From Demequina litorisediminis (GTDB lineage Bacteria; Actinomycetota; Actinomycetes; Actinomycetales; Demequinaceae): a DNA stretch of 64,000 nucleotides. Both the position numbers and the translations under genes were made by a program. The stretch is taken from positions 2,170,001 through 2,234,000 of the forward strand of contig NZ_BSUN01000001.1 of assembly GCF_030161615.1 (NCBI RefSeq). The letters are read 5' to 3'. The notes under the pieces were generated by a model that did no database searches, was not told where the DNA came from, and saw only the letters and a program-made list of their open reading frames with translations. Shown piece by piece: positions 28,082 through 37,557 of this stretch (positions are counted from its first letter, which is position 1; the number at the start of each line of letters is the position of its first letter).

Positions 28082-29018
28082 TTAGTCCATCAGGTCGGCG
28101 TACAGCACCGACGACAGGTAGCGCTCACCGAACGAGGGGATGATCGCGACGATGGTCTTGCCCTTGTTCTCGGGACGCTTCGCAACCTCGATGGCGGCGT
28201 GGATGGCGGCACCGGACGAGATGCCGACCAGCAGGCCCTCCTTGCGGGCCGTGGCACGCGCGGTGGCGATGGCGGTCTCCGAGTCCACGTCGAACACCTC
28301 GTCGTAGATCTCGGTGTTGAGGACCTCGGGCACAAAGTTCGCGCCGATGCCCTGGATCTTGTGGGGACCGGGCTCGCCGCCGTTGAGGATTGCCGACTCC
28401 TTGGGCTCCACGGCGATGATCTGGACCTCGGGCTTCTTGGCCTTCAGGACCTCGCCGACACCCGTGATGGTGCCGCCGGTGCCGATGCCGGCGACCACGA
28501 TGTCGACCTCACCGTCGGTGTCGGCCCAGATCTCCTCGGCCGTGGTCTTGCGGTGGATCTCGGGGTTGGCCTCGTTGGCGAACTGGCGGGCGAGGATCGA
28601 GCCGGGGCGCTCCTCGGCGATCTTGTTGGCGGCCTCGACGGCGCCCTTCATGCCCTCGGGGCCGGGGGTGAGGATGAGGCTCCGCGCCGAAGGCACGCAG
28701 CAGGGCGCGGCGCTCCTTGGACATGGTCTCCGGCATGGCGAGCACAACGTTGTAGCCACGGGCGGCACCCACCATCGCCAGCGCGATGCCGGTGTTACCG
28801 GAGGTTGCCTCGACGATGGTGCCGCCGGGCTTGAGGGAGCCGTCGGCCTCGGCGGCGTCGACGATGGCCACACCCAGACGGTCCTTAACGGAGTTGGCGG
28901 GGTTGTAGAACTCGAGCTTGCCGAGCACGGTCGCCTCGACGCCCTCGGTCAGGGTGTTGATCTTGACGAGCGGAGTGTTGCCGATGAGGGCGGTGGCGTC
29001 CTCGTAGATCTTGGCCAT
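28082..29018 (-). CDS. cysK: O-acetylserine sulfhydrylase (cysteine synthase A)
   Basis: PLP enzyme that makes cysteine from O-acetylserine and sulfide, 311 residues after correction. The PLP lysine lies in [11 protein letters not shown], the substrate loop is [12 protein letters not shown], and the phosphate-binding loop is [12 protein letters not shown], followed by [13 protein letters not shown] single AGCT expansion at 28677 interrupts it. The start is ATG 29018 with GGAAGAGAG upstream. It is the promoter-proximal gene of a cysK-cysE pair, and about 150 bp upstream on the same strand is a seven-cysteine leader ORF, which points to control by cysteine supply. Confidence 0.95.
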
Positions 29019-29169
29019 GGATCTCTCTTCCTAGTGATGTGGCAGGCCCCACAGCGGGGCGGGCACAGGGTGGGAACGCGGCCGACAATGTGTCGATTCC
29101 GCGCGGGGCGAGCGCTGGCGGCTTGGTGGCGTCCGGGACCTTGTGGCCCTCGGCGCTGATGCCAGCGCT

Positions 29170-29277
29170 CTACAGACAGCAGCCCTCGCAGCACATGCGG
29201 CAGCACATGCTCGAGGGCTGGGGGCACATCGGGGCGGCAGAGAACAGCGTCGTGGCGACGCCGCTGCCGTTGCTCAT
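29170..29277 (-). CDS. Polycysteine leader peptide upstream of cysK (35 residues)
   Basis: Short ORF with ATG at 29277, GGAGGG about nine bases upstream and a TAG stop at 29170. The peptide contains seven cysteines in 35 residues, at positions 18, 25, 26, 29, 30, 33 and 34, the last six as three CC pairs in MCCRMCCEGCCL. It is intact, on the same strand as cysK and cysE, and stops 151 bp before cysK. Cysteine-rich upstream ORFs that attenuate sulfur genes when charged tRNA-Cys is plentiful are known in mycobacteria; this one has the right composition and place. The 150-bp spacer holds a GCCCC/GGGGC hairpin near 29060. Regulation itself is inferred. Confidence 0.72.
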   Translation of the reverse strand: MSNGSGVATTLFSAAPMCPQPSSMCCRMCCEGCCL

Positions 29278-29475
29278 GGTGAGGTCCCTCCGAGTGCGTG
29301 TGCGGCCAGGCTAGCGCCGATGCTGGCGCGGCGGCAAGGTCGAGTCGCGCATCGGCCGATGGAGGGCCCGAATACGCGTGCCGCGCGTCGTGCGGCAGCG
29401 AGCGCTGGGCCGAGGAGCGCCACGCTAGTGTGAGCCTGACGACAACGGCGTCGCCGGCTAGAGGGGAGCCCAGTC

Positions 29476-29940
29476 ATGAATGACGAGAAGATCGAGGTAT
29501 CTAAGGAGATCCTCGCCGCCCCGGAGGCGGTGTGGCGGGTGATCACCGACCTCGACCGCGCGGCAGAGGTGATGCGCAACATCGTCTCCGTGGAGCGGCT
29601 TGAGGGCGAGGGCTACACGGTGGGCGTGCGGTGGCGCGAGACGCGGCGCATGTTCGGCAAGGACGAGACCGAGGAGATGTGGGTCTCCGACATCGACGAG
29701 CCGCGTTCCACGACGGTGCAGTCGCGCGCAGGCGGCGCGCTGTATACGACCGTCTTCACCCTGGAGCCCTCGGATCTCGGGGCGACGCTGGCGGTGCAAT
29801 TCTCGGCTGCGACCGAGGACCCGGGGTTCGGCCAACGCCTCATGCTGGCCGTGTTCGGCAAGACCGCGATGAAGGCCACGAGCAAGGCGCTGGTCGAGGA
29901 CCTCGATGACATCGCCACAGCGGCGGAGGGAAGGAACTGA
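29476..29940 (+). CDS. SRPBCC (START-like) family protein
   Basis: About 154 residues of the polyketide-cyclase/dehydrase-like SRPBCC fold, a cavity that binds small hydrophobic ligands. It begins KIEVSKEILAAPEAVWRVITDLDRAAEVM, the usual first strand and helix, and ends with the long C-terminal helix (AMKATSKALVEDLDDIA). No enzyme residues can be assigned. ATG 29476 follows GAGGGGAGCCC. The stop is 2 bp before the start of a DUF1761-like membrane gene, so the two are probably one operon. Confidence 0.8.
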   Translation: MNDEKIEVSKEILAAPEAVWRVITDLDRAAEVMRNIVSVERLEGEGYTVGVRWRETRRMFGKDETEEMWVSDIDEPRSTTVQSRAGGALYTTVFTLEPSDLGATLAVQFSAATEDPGFGQRLMLAVFGKTAMKATSKALVEDLDDIATAAEGRN

Positions 29941-29942
29941 GC

Positions 29943-30362
29943 ATGGACTGGCTGACCTTTGAGGGAGTGCCCTGGTGGGGCGTGCTGGTCGCGTTCCTCG
30001 TGACCTTCATCTTCGGATGGTTCTACTACTCGCCCGCCGGCCAGTTTCCGCTGTGGAGCAGGCTCGCGCGCGTCAAGAACACGGACGTCGAGAACGCGTC
30101 GATGGGTGTGGCGTTCGGCGGGACCATCCTCGCCAACGTCCTCGGGGTGATCCTCCTGGCGGTGCTCATGGTGGGTCTCGGAATCGATGACTGGGGCTCG
30201 GGCCTGGCCTTCGGTGCCGTGGTGGGCCTCGTCTTCCGTGGGGGAGCGCACGCGCTTCACAACGGCTTCGCCGTCCGCCACCCCGGCGTCACGGCGCTCG
30301 ACACCCTGCACGACACGGTGGCGCTTGGACTGTCAGGACTGGTGCTGGCGCTGTTCATGTGA
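29943..30362 (+). CDS. DUF1761-like membrane protein
   Basis: 139 residues with four predicted transmembrane helices. The N-terminal block PWWGVLVAFLVTFIFGWFYYSP has the family pattern of a first helix ending in a Phe/Trp/Tyr cluster followed by SP. The central region GVAFGGTILANVLGVILLAVL and the C-terminal ALGLSGLVLALFM complete the bundle. The function of the family is unknown. It starts 2 bp after the SRPBCC gene stop and is followed 60 bp later by an aldo/keto reductase in the same direction. Confidence 0.72.
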   Translation: MDWLTFEGVPWWGVLVAFLVTFIFGWFYYSPAGQFPLWSRLARVKNTDVENASMGVAFGGTILANVLGVILLAVLMVGLGIDDWGSGLAFGAVVGLVFRGGAHALHNGFAVRHPGVTALDTLHDTVALGLSGLVLALFM

Positions 30363-30422
30363 CGTTGGTGCCGGGAAGCCGTGGCCGGGAATCCGCGCGG
30401 CACTCCGGCCGTTGGGACGGGC

Positions 30423-31374
30423 ATGACTGCGATTCCCGATACCTCGACCACGCTTGGCTCACTCGACCTGGCAGACGCACCCCTCGCGCTGGGCGGCAAC
30501 GTCCTCGGCTGGACCGCCGGGCAGGATGACTCGTTCGCCGTCCTCGGCGGCTTTGCCGACGCGGGCGGGCGCCTCATTGACACCGCGGATGTCTACTCCG
30601 CGTGGGCTCCCGGGCACGCGGGAGGTGAGTCGGAGGAGATGATCGGGCGCTGGCTGGCCGCGACCGGCCGCCGCGAGGACGTCCTGATCGCGACCAAGGT
30701 CAGTCAGCACGCCGACTTCCCGGGGCTGTCCGCAGCAAACATCCGCGCCGCGGCCGAGGCCTCGCTGCAGCGCCTCGGTACCGACCGCATCGACCTGTAC
30801 TACGCGCACTTCGACCACGACGAGCCCATCGAGGAGACCGCCGCCGCGTTCTCGGCCCTCGTGGACCAGGGGCTCGTCCGCGAGATCGGCATCTCCAACT
30901 TCTCCGCCGAGCGGATCGACGCCTGGATGGACGCGGTCGCCGCGAACGGGCTGCACCGTCCCGTCGCCCTCCAGCCGCACTACAACCTGGTTGAGCGCGG
31001 CTTCGAGGGACAACTTCGCGACGCCGCCGAGCGCCACGGACTGGGCGTCCTGCCGTACTGGGCCCTTGCGAGCGGATTCCTCACGGGCAAGTACCGCGAT
31101 GCGGATCAGGACACCCACAGCCCGCGCGCGCCCGAGGCGCTCAAGTACCTGGATGAGCGCGGCCAGCGCGCGCTCGCGGTGCTCGACGAGGTCGCGGCCG
31201 CTCACGAGGTGCCGGTCGCGTCGGTCGCGCTCGCGTGGCTGGTGGCTCAGCCGACCGTCGCGGCTCCCATCGCGTCCGCGCGCCACGCAGGCCAGGCTCG
31301 AGGCGCTCCTGGCAGGCATGCGGCTCACCCTCGCCGCCGACGAGGTGCAGGCGCTCACCGACGCATCGGCCTAG
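30423..31374 (+). CDS. Aldo/keto reductase
   Basis: NADPH-dependent oxidoreductase of the TIM-barrel family, 316 residues after correction. The catalytic Asp-Tyr pair lies in IDTADVYSAW, the lysine in VLIATKVSQHA and the histidine region in DLYYAHFDHDEP. The active-site residues continue with REIGISNFSAERI and ALQPHYNLVER. One AGCT expansion at 31294 (CAGCTC read as CAGGCTC) shifts the last 30 residues. ATG 30423 is in the expected place. The substrate is unknown. A compound palindrome starts 10 bp after the stop. Confidence 0.9.
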
Positions 31375-31384
31375 GTTGCCGGCG

Positions 31385-31443
31385 CCCTGGCGGGACATGA
31401 CGGTCACTTTCGCGTGATTGCTGACCCTCATGTCCCGCCAGGG
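31385..31443. repeat. Nested palindrome after aldo/keto reductase gene
   Basis: A perfect 16-bp inverted repeat (31385-31400 with 31428-31443) encloses a perfect 5-bp pair, GGTCA (31402-31406) and TGACC (31422-31426), around a 15-base AT-richer loop. It lies directly ahead of a separate terminator hairpin, so simple termination does not explain it. Confidence 0.7.
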
Positions 31444-31459
31444 AGCACGCGCCCGAAAA

Positions 31460-31501
31460 GCGAAGAGCGCCGGCCCCTGGTGGGGGACCGGCGCTCTTCG
31501 C
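31460..31501. terminator. Hairpin terminator between aldo/keto reductase and tRNA-Gly
   Basis: Perfect 14-bp arms (31460-31473 and 31488-31501) rich in GC with a 14-base loop. It is placed to end both the reductase message and the convergent tRNA transcript. Confidence 0.75.
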
Positions 31502-31508
31502 GTGGTGG

Positions 31509-31580
31509 AGCGGGTGACGGGAATCGAACCCGCGTAATCAGTTTGGAAGACTGAGGCTCTACCATTGAGCCTACACCCGC
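31509..31580 (-). tRNA. tRNA-Gly(TCC)
   Basis: Cloverleaf on the minus strand. The acceptor stem pairs GCGGGTG at the 5' end with CACCCGC at the 3' end; the anticodon loop CTTCCAA gives TCC. The T-loop is GGTTCGAATCC. The discriminator is T, and CCA appears to be encoded next (31506-31508). Confidence 0.95.
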
Positions 31581-31647
31581 ATCGCTGGCTGACCAGCGCA
31601 CTTAGCGTAGCCGAGACGAGGGCCGATGCGTTAACCGGCCCGCCGCC

Positions 31648-32031
31648 CTACAGTGCAGAGACCGCGAGTGCGACGAGCGCCAGAGCGGGAAGCGTGCCCT
31701 GCTTGAGGGCGGCCGGCACGTACTTCTTGTCGGAGATGATCAGGACCACGGCGGCGGCGGCCATCGACCCGCAGCCCGCGATCAGCAGCGCCGCGCCCAC
31801 GGCGCCGGACCCCTGTGCCGATGCCACGATGCCTGCGATGGTGACGAGCGCGAGGAACAGGTTGTAAAAGCCCTGGTTGTAGGCCATGCCGCGGGTGGCG
31901 GCCGCCTCCTCCTCGGTGGTGCTGAACGTCGCACGCGTGGCTGGGCGAGTCCAGGCCACGGACTCGAGGTAGAAGATGTAGACGTGAATGGCCGCCGCGA
32001 GGCCAGCAAGGATGAGCGCGAGAGTCAGCAT
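31648..32031 (-). CDS. DUF1304-family membrane protein
   Basis: About 127 residues with four hydrophobic helices. The first helix, AAIHVYIFYLESVAW, contains the conserved His and Glu of DUF1304, and MAYNQGFYNLFLAL is the family motif around residues 50-63. The last helices are rich in alanine. The function is unknown. ATG 32031 gives MLTLALIL. It lies between two tRNA genes, divergent from tRNA-Pro and immediately outside the genomic island. Confidence 0.85.
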   Translation of the reverse strand: MLTLALILAGLAAAIHVYIFYLESVAWTRPATRATFSTTEEEAAATRGMAYNQGFYNLFLALVTIAGIVASAQGSGAVGAALLIAGCGSMAAAAVVLIISDKKYVPAALKQGTLPALALVALAVSAL

Positions 32032-32087
32032 GGCTCTGAGCCTAGCGCCGCGCATACTAGAGTGGGCGGGCCCCGATGGGGCAGTCG

Positions 32088-32162
32088 CGGGGTGTAGCGC
32101 AGCCTTGGTAGCGCATCTGCTTTGGGAGCAGAGGGTCGCAGGTTCAAATCCTGTCACCCCGA
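32088..32162 (+). tRNA. tRNA-Pro(TGG), integration site of the island
   Basis: The acceptor stem pairs CGGGGTG with CACCCCG; the anticodon loop CTTTGGGA gives TGG. The T-arm reads GGTTCAAATCC and the discriminator is A. CCA is not encoded. The 3' part from 32129 onward is duplicated at 41495-41529, showing that this tRNA is the attachment site of the island; the gene remains complete. Confidence 0.95.
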
Positions 32163-32163
32163 C
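32129..32163 (+). repeat. attL, 35-bp direct repeat in tRNA-Pro
   Basis: Identical over 35 bp to 41495-41529. It covers the 3' side of the anticodon stem, the T-arm, the acceptor strand and two bases beyond the tRNA-coding sequence's last paired base. This is the classic target of tyrosine recombinases. Confidence 0.9.
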
Positions 32164-32278
32164 GGTGAATGTCCTGGTAACTCGCGGGTTTCCACGACCT
32201 TCATTGGACGTGAAACATGACTAAGTCATCGTTTACCCATCTTTGTGACGACTGCCGCAGCCCTGCTGGCATGCCTGC

Positions 32279-33271
32279 ATGACCCCATGGCTGACAGCAG
32301 ACGACAACTTCCCGCGGTCCCTCCCCGCAGGGTTGACTCCCGCGGACATCGCACGGATCGACGCAGCGGTCGCGGCCCACCACGCGCCCTCGACGCTCGA
32401 GACATATGCCTCTGCGTGGCGAGGATTCGAGACCTGGTGCACCGCGCGCGGCTTCACGGCGCTGCCCGCGGCACTCGAGGTCATCTGCGCCTACATCACA
32501 TAGCAAGCCGAACGCGGACTGACGATGGGGATGGTCACCTGCACGCTTGCCGCCATCTCCCACCGCCATTCAGCCTGCCGGCCTGGACAGCCCGACCGAC
32601 AGCGAGCCTGGTGACACGCGTCCGCCGAGGATTGCGCCGCATCCTCGGGGTCGCACCCCGCCGACGGGCACGCCCGCTGCTGGTCGAGGACATCCGGGAG
32701 GTCCTTGCCGCTATCGACCGCGCCGCCGCGATCGGCAAGCGCGACGCCGCGACCATCCTCCTGGGCTTCGCCTCAGCCATGCGCCGATGCGAGGCTCGCC
32801 GCACTCGAGGTGGGGGACATCGCCCGTGCTGAGGGTGGTCTGCTGGTCACCGTGCGCCGGTCAAAAGGCGACCCCCACGGCGCCGGCCAGACCATCGCGA
32901 TCGCCCGCGGCCGGTCGCCCGAGACGGATCCAGTTGAAGCGCTGGACGCATGGCTGCGCACTCGCCCGCGCGGGGCCGGGCCCGTCTTCACCCAAGTCCG
33001 CACCAACGGCGCAGTCTCGAGCCACCCGATCAACGCCGCCTCCGTCGTGCGGATCGTCAAGACCCGAGCCCACGCGATCGGATTCACGGGGGAGATGATC
33101 ACCGCCCACTCGCTACGCGCCGGCCACGCCACCGCAGCCGCCATGGCCGGCGTGCCACTCGACCGCATCGCCGCCCAGACCCGCCACCGCGACCTCGCGA
33201 TGCTGGTGAACTCCTACATCCGACCCGCCGCGTCGATGCAGGTGACGTCGAGCCGCTACCTGGGTTTGTGA
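32279..33271 (+). CDS. Tyrosine recombinase (integrase), interrupted by a stop
   Basis: Site-specific recombinase expected to insert and excise the island at tRNA-Pro. The corrected length is 329 residues. The N-terminal core-binding domain contains HAPSTLETYASAWRGFETWC; the catalytic domain shows the first Arg in SAMRRCELAALEV, HSLRAGHATAAAMAG (His-x-x-Arg), RHRDLAMLV and the nucleophile region NSYIRPAAS. AGCT expansions at 32572, 32605 and 32792 break the frame. In addition an in-frame TAG at 32501-32503 follows CAYIT and is not explained by an indel; a single-base change from GAG would restore it. If the stop is real, the enzyme is inactive. ATG 32279 lies 117 bp after the tRNA. Confidence 0.85.
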
Positions 33272-33448
33272 GCCAGGTAGCCGCTCGACCCAAGACGTGC
33301 CGTCCATCTGCGGGAGCAGCAGTCTTCGCCGAGCCGGGCACATGGAACGCAATGAATGGGCTTGGTTCTCGTTGCGCCCCGGTGCGCGACGCGGAAGGAC
33401 GCCGCGCCAATGCAGTCGATATCCCTGCTAACCAATAGCCTATGGCCC

Positions 33449-35277
33449 ATGAGTGAGGCTCACGGATCGCGTTGGCAGTCCGCTGTGTGCGACGCCGATT
33501 TACAGGCCGCCTTGGCCGATGCCGTTACAGGCACACTTCTCATGGGCGGTCCGCTCCGTGCCATAGCAGACGACGCCAATGCTGGTGGCGACGTCCGGTA
33601 CGTCGCAGGCCTACTTGCGACGGTGGCGTGGTTCATGCCGAACGGGAGCGACTGGACCAACCCCTACGGACCATTCGCCACCTTCGGTGATCGACGAAGC
33701 CCGATTCCCGGAGATTTCACGGAGGCGGACCTAGCGGCACTCGCCGAGATCGCCGACTCCATACCCAGTCTCGTGCTTCGCAGTCGAGTCTTTGACGTTC
33801 TGGCAATAGCGGGCGACCCGGGCCTGCGTCCGAGCAGACACACTGCGCAACTTCAGGCTCTGGCCGATCACGGCGTGACGAGCGACGCGATGACGCACGC
33901 CGGCGAGCAGTGGGACCGTGCTCTTGCGGTTGGCGTTCGTTTTCGAGGAGTTGCTGCCGCCCCATTCGGCGACATCGAGCGTCAGGCTGGTCGAGGCTGC
34001 CTCAACTTCGTCCGATGGCGGGATGTCGGTGCGGGCCGCGCGAATGCTCGGCGACCACGGACTCGGGAGCGAGCATGCCTCCACGATCGCCGCACACCTC
34101 GCCGGTCATGCCGTCGGAGTCGAGTCGATCGCGGCTCAGAACACGCTCGAGGTCGCATCCCAGTGGTACCGGCGTGCAGGAGAAATCGAGGCCGCCGAGG
34201 ATGCGACGTATGCAATCGTCCGGCGCCTCATTGCTGAGGCCGACCGGAATGAGCCTTTCCGTGCGTCCATCCACCTTGAGATGGCGCTTAAGACCCTCCG
34301 GACACTGCCCCGCCGGTCCCGGGCACGCCTCGGAGCGGAGAGTTTGCCGGCGGAGCCTTGCCCGTCGCATCCGGGAGAGCGGCGCGGCCGCGCTCGGCGA
34401 GATGCAGGTGTTCACCATGGAGACCAGCGACATTGGGGAGCATGTCGTCGACTTGCTCGCGAGTATTCGCAGTGACGACCCCGTCGAATCACTTCGGCGT
34501 TTCGCGGGCATCCAGCGCCTGGCGAGCCTCTCCGAGGCGAGGTCGGAAGCGGAACAGCGCCAGCGCGACTCCCCACTGCTCGCCTCGATCGGGCGGCGGA
34601 CACTTGCCGCCGACGGCCGCACGATCTACCGCTCGCCCACCAGCGACACGGCTCAGATCTACGGCGAACCCGCGGCAGCCTGGGAACGGATGATCCAGCA
34701 CTACCAGATTCGCGTCAGCATTCTTGGGGGAACCGTGTTGCCGAGGGCCTGGCAACAGATCTCTACCGAACACCGATTTCATATCGGTGACTTCCAGGCA
34801 CTTGCTACGGGGAGCGCCACTGTCCCGAGCACGCACGAAGGCGCATTCGCGCGCGGACTGCACTACGGGTACAGCGGGGACTTTGGAACTGCGGTGCACC
34901 TCCTCGTGCCAGTATCGAAGCCCTCGTGCGGCTGCACTTGGCGAATGCCGGCGAACGCACGAGCACGATGGGGGCGGATGGGAATGAAAACGAGCCTTGG
35001 CCTGTCCGCGCTCATGGAGAACGAGCGAGTTGTAGACATCTTCGGCGAGGACTTGGCGTTTGAGCTTCGTGCGCTCATGTGCGGGCCCATCGGACCCAAC
35101 CTTCGCAATGAAGTTGCGCATGGACTCGTTGGCGACAGCACTTTCTCCTCGGGTGTGAGCGTCTACCTGTGGTGGTTGACTCTCAAGATTGTCTTCATGC
35201 CGTACTGGAACGCGTTGCACAATTCCGAGGCGGCTGAGGCGCGCGAGCCAGACGCGCCGCACAAACCATCGGAGTAG
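33449..35277 (+). CDS. DUF4209 domain protein
   Basis: About 608 residues after correction, with no signal peptide or membrane segment. The C-terminal third carries the DUF4209 landmarks: HLLVPxIEALVRLHL, then NELGLSALMEN, and LRNEVAHGL followed by a hydrophobic helix (VYLWWLTLKIVF). The RNxxAHG motif resembles the RxxxxH of HEPN nucleases, so an RNA-directed activity is possible but unproven. The N-terminal two thirds are helical and unfamiliar. Frame breaks: an extra base near 33913, AGCT expansions at 34354 and 34993, and AGCT read as AGT at 34911. The start is uncertain (33449 or 33410; neither has a clear ribosome binding site). Unlinked to a modification gene. Confidence 0.7.
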
Positions 35278-35810
35278 CACTGCTGTGCGGGCGGCTGCGA
35301 CGCTTGGGGTCGCTCGTCGTCGGCGGCGAAACAGCATGGCCGCTGGCGCGGGCAAGCCGCCCTCCACGTTGGGTGTCAGCGTGGCGTCGATGAACGTGTG
35401 GGCGAGGCTCGCTGGTCTGGGCCCCATGCCTGGCCGGTGCGCTCCCCGCCGCCGGCGTCGCGAAGGCCATCGAACAGCGGCCAGGTCTGCCATTCGCGAT
35501 CGGAGAGCGCGCCTTGGGTGCGCATCTGCTCCGCGCGGACAAGGGCCTTGCGCCGCTGATTCATGAGGACAAGGCGGGCGAGCCTCAAGACTGCTGTAGT
35601 GAATCGCGGGGCCCCACGGGTTGAGGCTCGCGCCGGTACTCGCGCTGTCGATTCAGCCGCAAGAGCGCTAGCCACCCATTGACCTGTGAGCGCCTCCCGC
35701 CTGGTACCGAGCGACTGTGCCGGGGCCTCGCACGTCACCTCTGGGATGCGGCGTGACGGAGATGAGCATGTCGTTGTGTTGATCCTGAGCGAAGTGCTCA
35801 CCGCCTCGCA
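35278..35810. other. Island stretch without a confident gene
   Basis: About 530 bp between two convergent genes. A minus-strand frame around 35400-35620 reads like protein in part (VLMNQRRKALVRAEQMRTQG, DREWQTWPLFDGLRDAGG) and includes an AGCT-expansion site near 35403, but I recognise no family and no good start. It may be a decayed gene. Confidence 0.35.
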
Positions 35811-36958
35811 CTAGCGTCGGTACGAACTGAGCGGGACAATGTTCGACCTGTTGCTGACCTTGTTGTCGGATGCGGTTTCAGTTCTCGGAGCGGGTGCGAT
35901 CGCGGCGAGTATGGCACGCCCAATTCCCAGAGATTCCGCGCCCTCGCTGTATGGCTGGTTTGGCCATGCGGCTGAGAGTGCTCTGTAAATGAGCAGCGGG
36001 TTCTCGTGCGGAACGTCGACGGGTTCGCTCTTGCGCCAACCGCGCTGACTGATCTGGCGGAACAGCGAAGCTTTGCGGTCGGCATCGATGATGTCGAGCC
36101 TGTGCAGCGCGGTAGATCGATGCCTGAATAGAAACGCCGAATAGCGCCTTAACGCGAGCGAAGTTGTCGAGGGTGGTGCGTGCGTCTACGAGCGTGTCGA
36201 CGCGGCTCGCCGGCAGGAGCAAGGCTCCGGCAAACTGGTTGGCTTCTTTCTCCGCGTCGTCGCCCGGGTCGCGGAATGAGTGCAAAACAACGTGGCCCAG
36301 GCTCATGGGCGAGAGTGAAACGGTCGCGGTCTCCCGAGGCAGACGAGTAGGCAATCGCGGTCCGCGACGCTGGAGCAGCGCTTGCGGACACTCCGTAATG
36401 ACCTTTGCCGACGACGTGCCCTTCCTCGATGCCTGGGAGTGTGAGTCGGAACACTGGTACACCGGTACGTTCGATTGCACGGGTGAGGTTGCCAATCGGC
36501 GCGTCCGCCTCGATCCCTAGCGCCAGGCGCGTCTTCGCGGCGTAGTCCTCGATGGCCACTGCAGTCATGGTCGAAAGCCTGGCATCGGCGAAGGGAAGCG
36601 AGCCGATGGGGTATTCGATTCGGTCAAGTGCGGCACCTGCGACGCGCCGACCCTCACTGAAGTAGGCCTTGACCTGCCGTCCTATCTTCACTGAAGCGCT
36701 CTTGTTGCGTCGGAAGTGAAGTGAGTCGGACGGTGCGTCCGACCCGGTCACCTCAAAGAAGGAGAACGGGGTATCCGCTGCGTTTGCGATCGCGCGAAGG
36801 GTCTCGTCGGACGCGTCGCGCCGGAGGTTCTCGATGCTTGACAGGAGCGGCTGAGACACGCCAGAGGCACCGGCCAACTCCGCCTGAGTCCAGCCGTTGA
36901 GTTCGCGCAGCGTCCGGATCCGCTCGGCGGCGTTACGCGAGTCGACCACGACGTGCAT
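35811..36958 (-). CDS. XRE-family regulator with ImmA/IrrE metallopeptidase domain
   Basis: About 381 residues after correction. Residues 8-65 form an XRE helix-turn-helix (RIRTLRELNGWTQAELAGASGVSQ). The centre and C-terminus form an ImmA/IrrE domain with the zinc motif HELGH, restored by correcting the AGCT expansion at 36299, followed by EKEANQFAGALLLP, the usual downstream Glu region. A second expansion at 36097 precedes the tail. Such fusions sense phage or stress signals and cleave or bind repressors. The start, ATG 36958, overlaps the end of the upstream gene by 26 bp, so the two are translationally linked. The region downstream is the unassigned stretch. Confidence 0.87.
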
Positions 36959-37513
36959 CCTGCTCTGCAGGTGCGATCACGATGTCCTCGTCCGTGCCAA
37001 CGAACGCCAGGCTCGCGAGCCCTGCCGAGGTCCGGGGAGGATGAAGTCGAGGTCGGCCTTGCCTGCCTCGCCGTGGCGCCAGGTGCCGGTCGGGCGAACA
37101 ATGCGGATTTCTACCTCGCTTCGGTGATCCAGCGACCAGAGCGCCAGGAGGTTGTCCGAGGGCGGCAACATCTCGTCGTCCAGCGTGGGGTTGAGGTAGA
37201 AGTTCTGGCGCGCCAAGTTGCGCCCAGGCGAGGGGATCGCGCCGCCGGAGGAGCCATGGAGTACGCGCATTACGAGGCCGTCGTGCCGCAACGTGATTCC
37301 GGAGTTGTGGGTGACCGTGACGCTCCAGGGATCAATATCGCGGCGCTCCAACTGGTACGCGACCAGGCCGCGGACGGCGTGGGTGCGCGACGGGCCCGTC
37401 GCCAGAGTCTCCGACAGTTCGGGCACCTTGACATCCAACACGGACTCGGCATCGGCGATGCTGCCGTAAAGCGGCTCGACGAGGGGGCCCAGTGCGTCGA
37501 GAATGCGCTGCAT
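36933..37513 (-). CDS. Hypothetical protein coupled to XRE-ImmA regulator
   Basis: About 193 residues of no recognised family: MQRILDALGPLVEPLYG at the start, a central stretch with alternating hydrophobic and charged strands (WSVTVTHNSGITLRHDGLVM), and an acidic hydrophobic end (LAFVGTDEDIVIAP). As assembled, the last 35 residues are out of frame; restoring one C in a run at 37034-37037 gives this end and a stop at 36933 inside the regulator gene. The overlap suggests the two products act together, possibly as sensor and regulator or as a toxin-antitoxin-like pair. ATG 37513 or GTG 37522 may start it. Confidence 0.6.
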
Positions 37514-37529
37514 GTGATCCACGGGGGTA

Positions 37530-37557
37530 ATAATATCACAGCGAAAAGTTCCATCAA
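37530..37557 (-). promoter_or_regulatory. Candidate promoter of the XRE-ImmA gene pair
   Basis: On the minus strand, TTGATG (37557-37552) and TATTAT (37535-37530) are 16 bp apart, 17 bp before the ATG. The AT-rich tract stands out from its surroundings. Confidence 0.55.

Noticed and set aside
29040..29169. Metabolite-binding riboswitch upstream of cysK
   Set aside because: No SAM or other known riboswitch core was recognised; the polycysteine ORF explains the long leader better.
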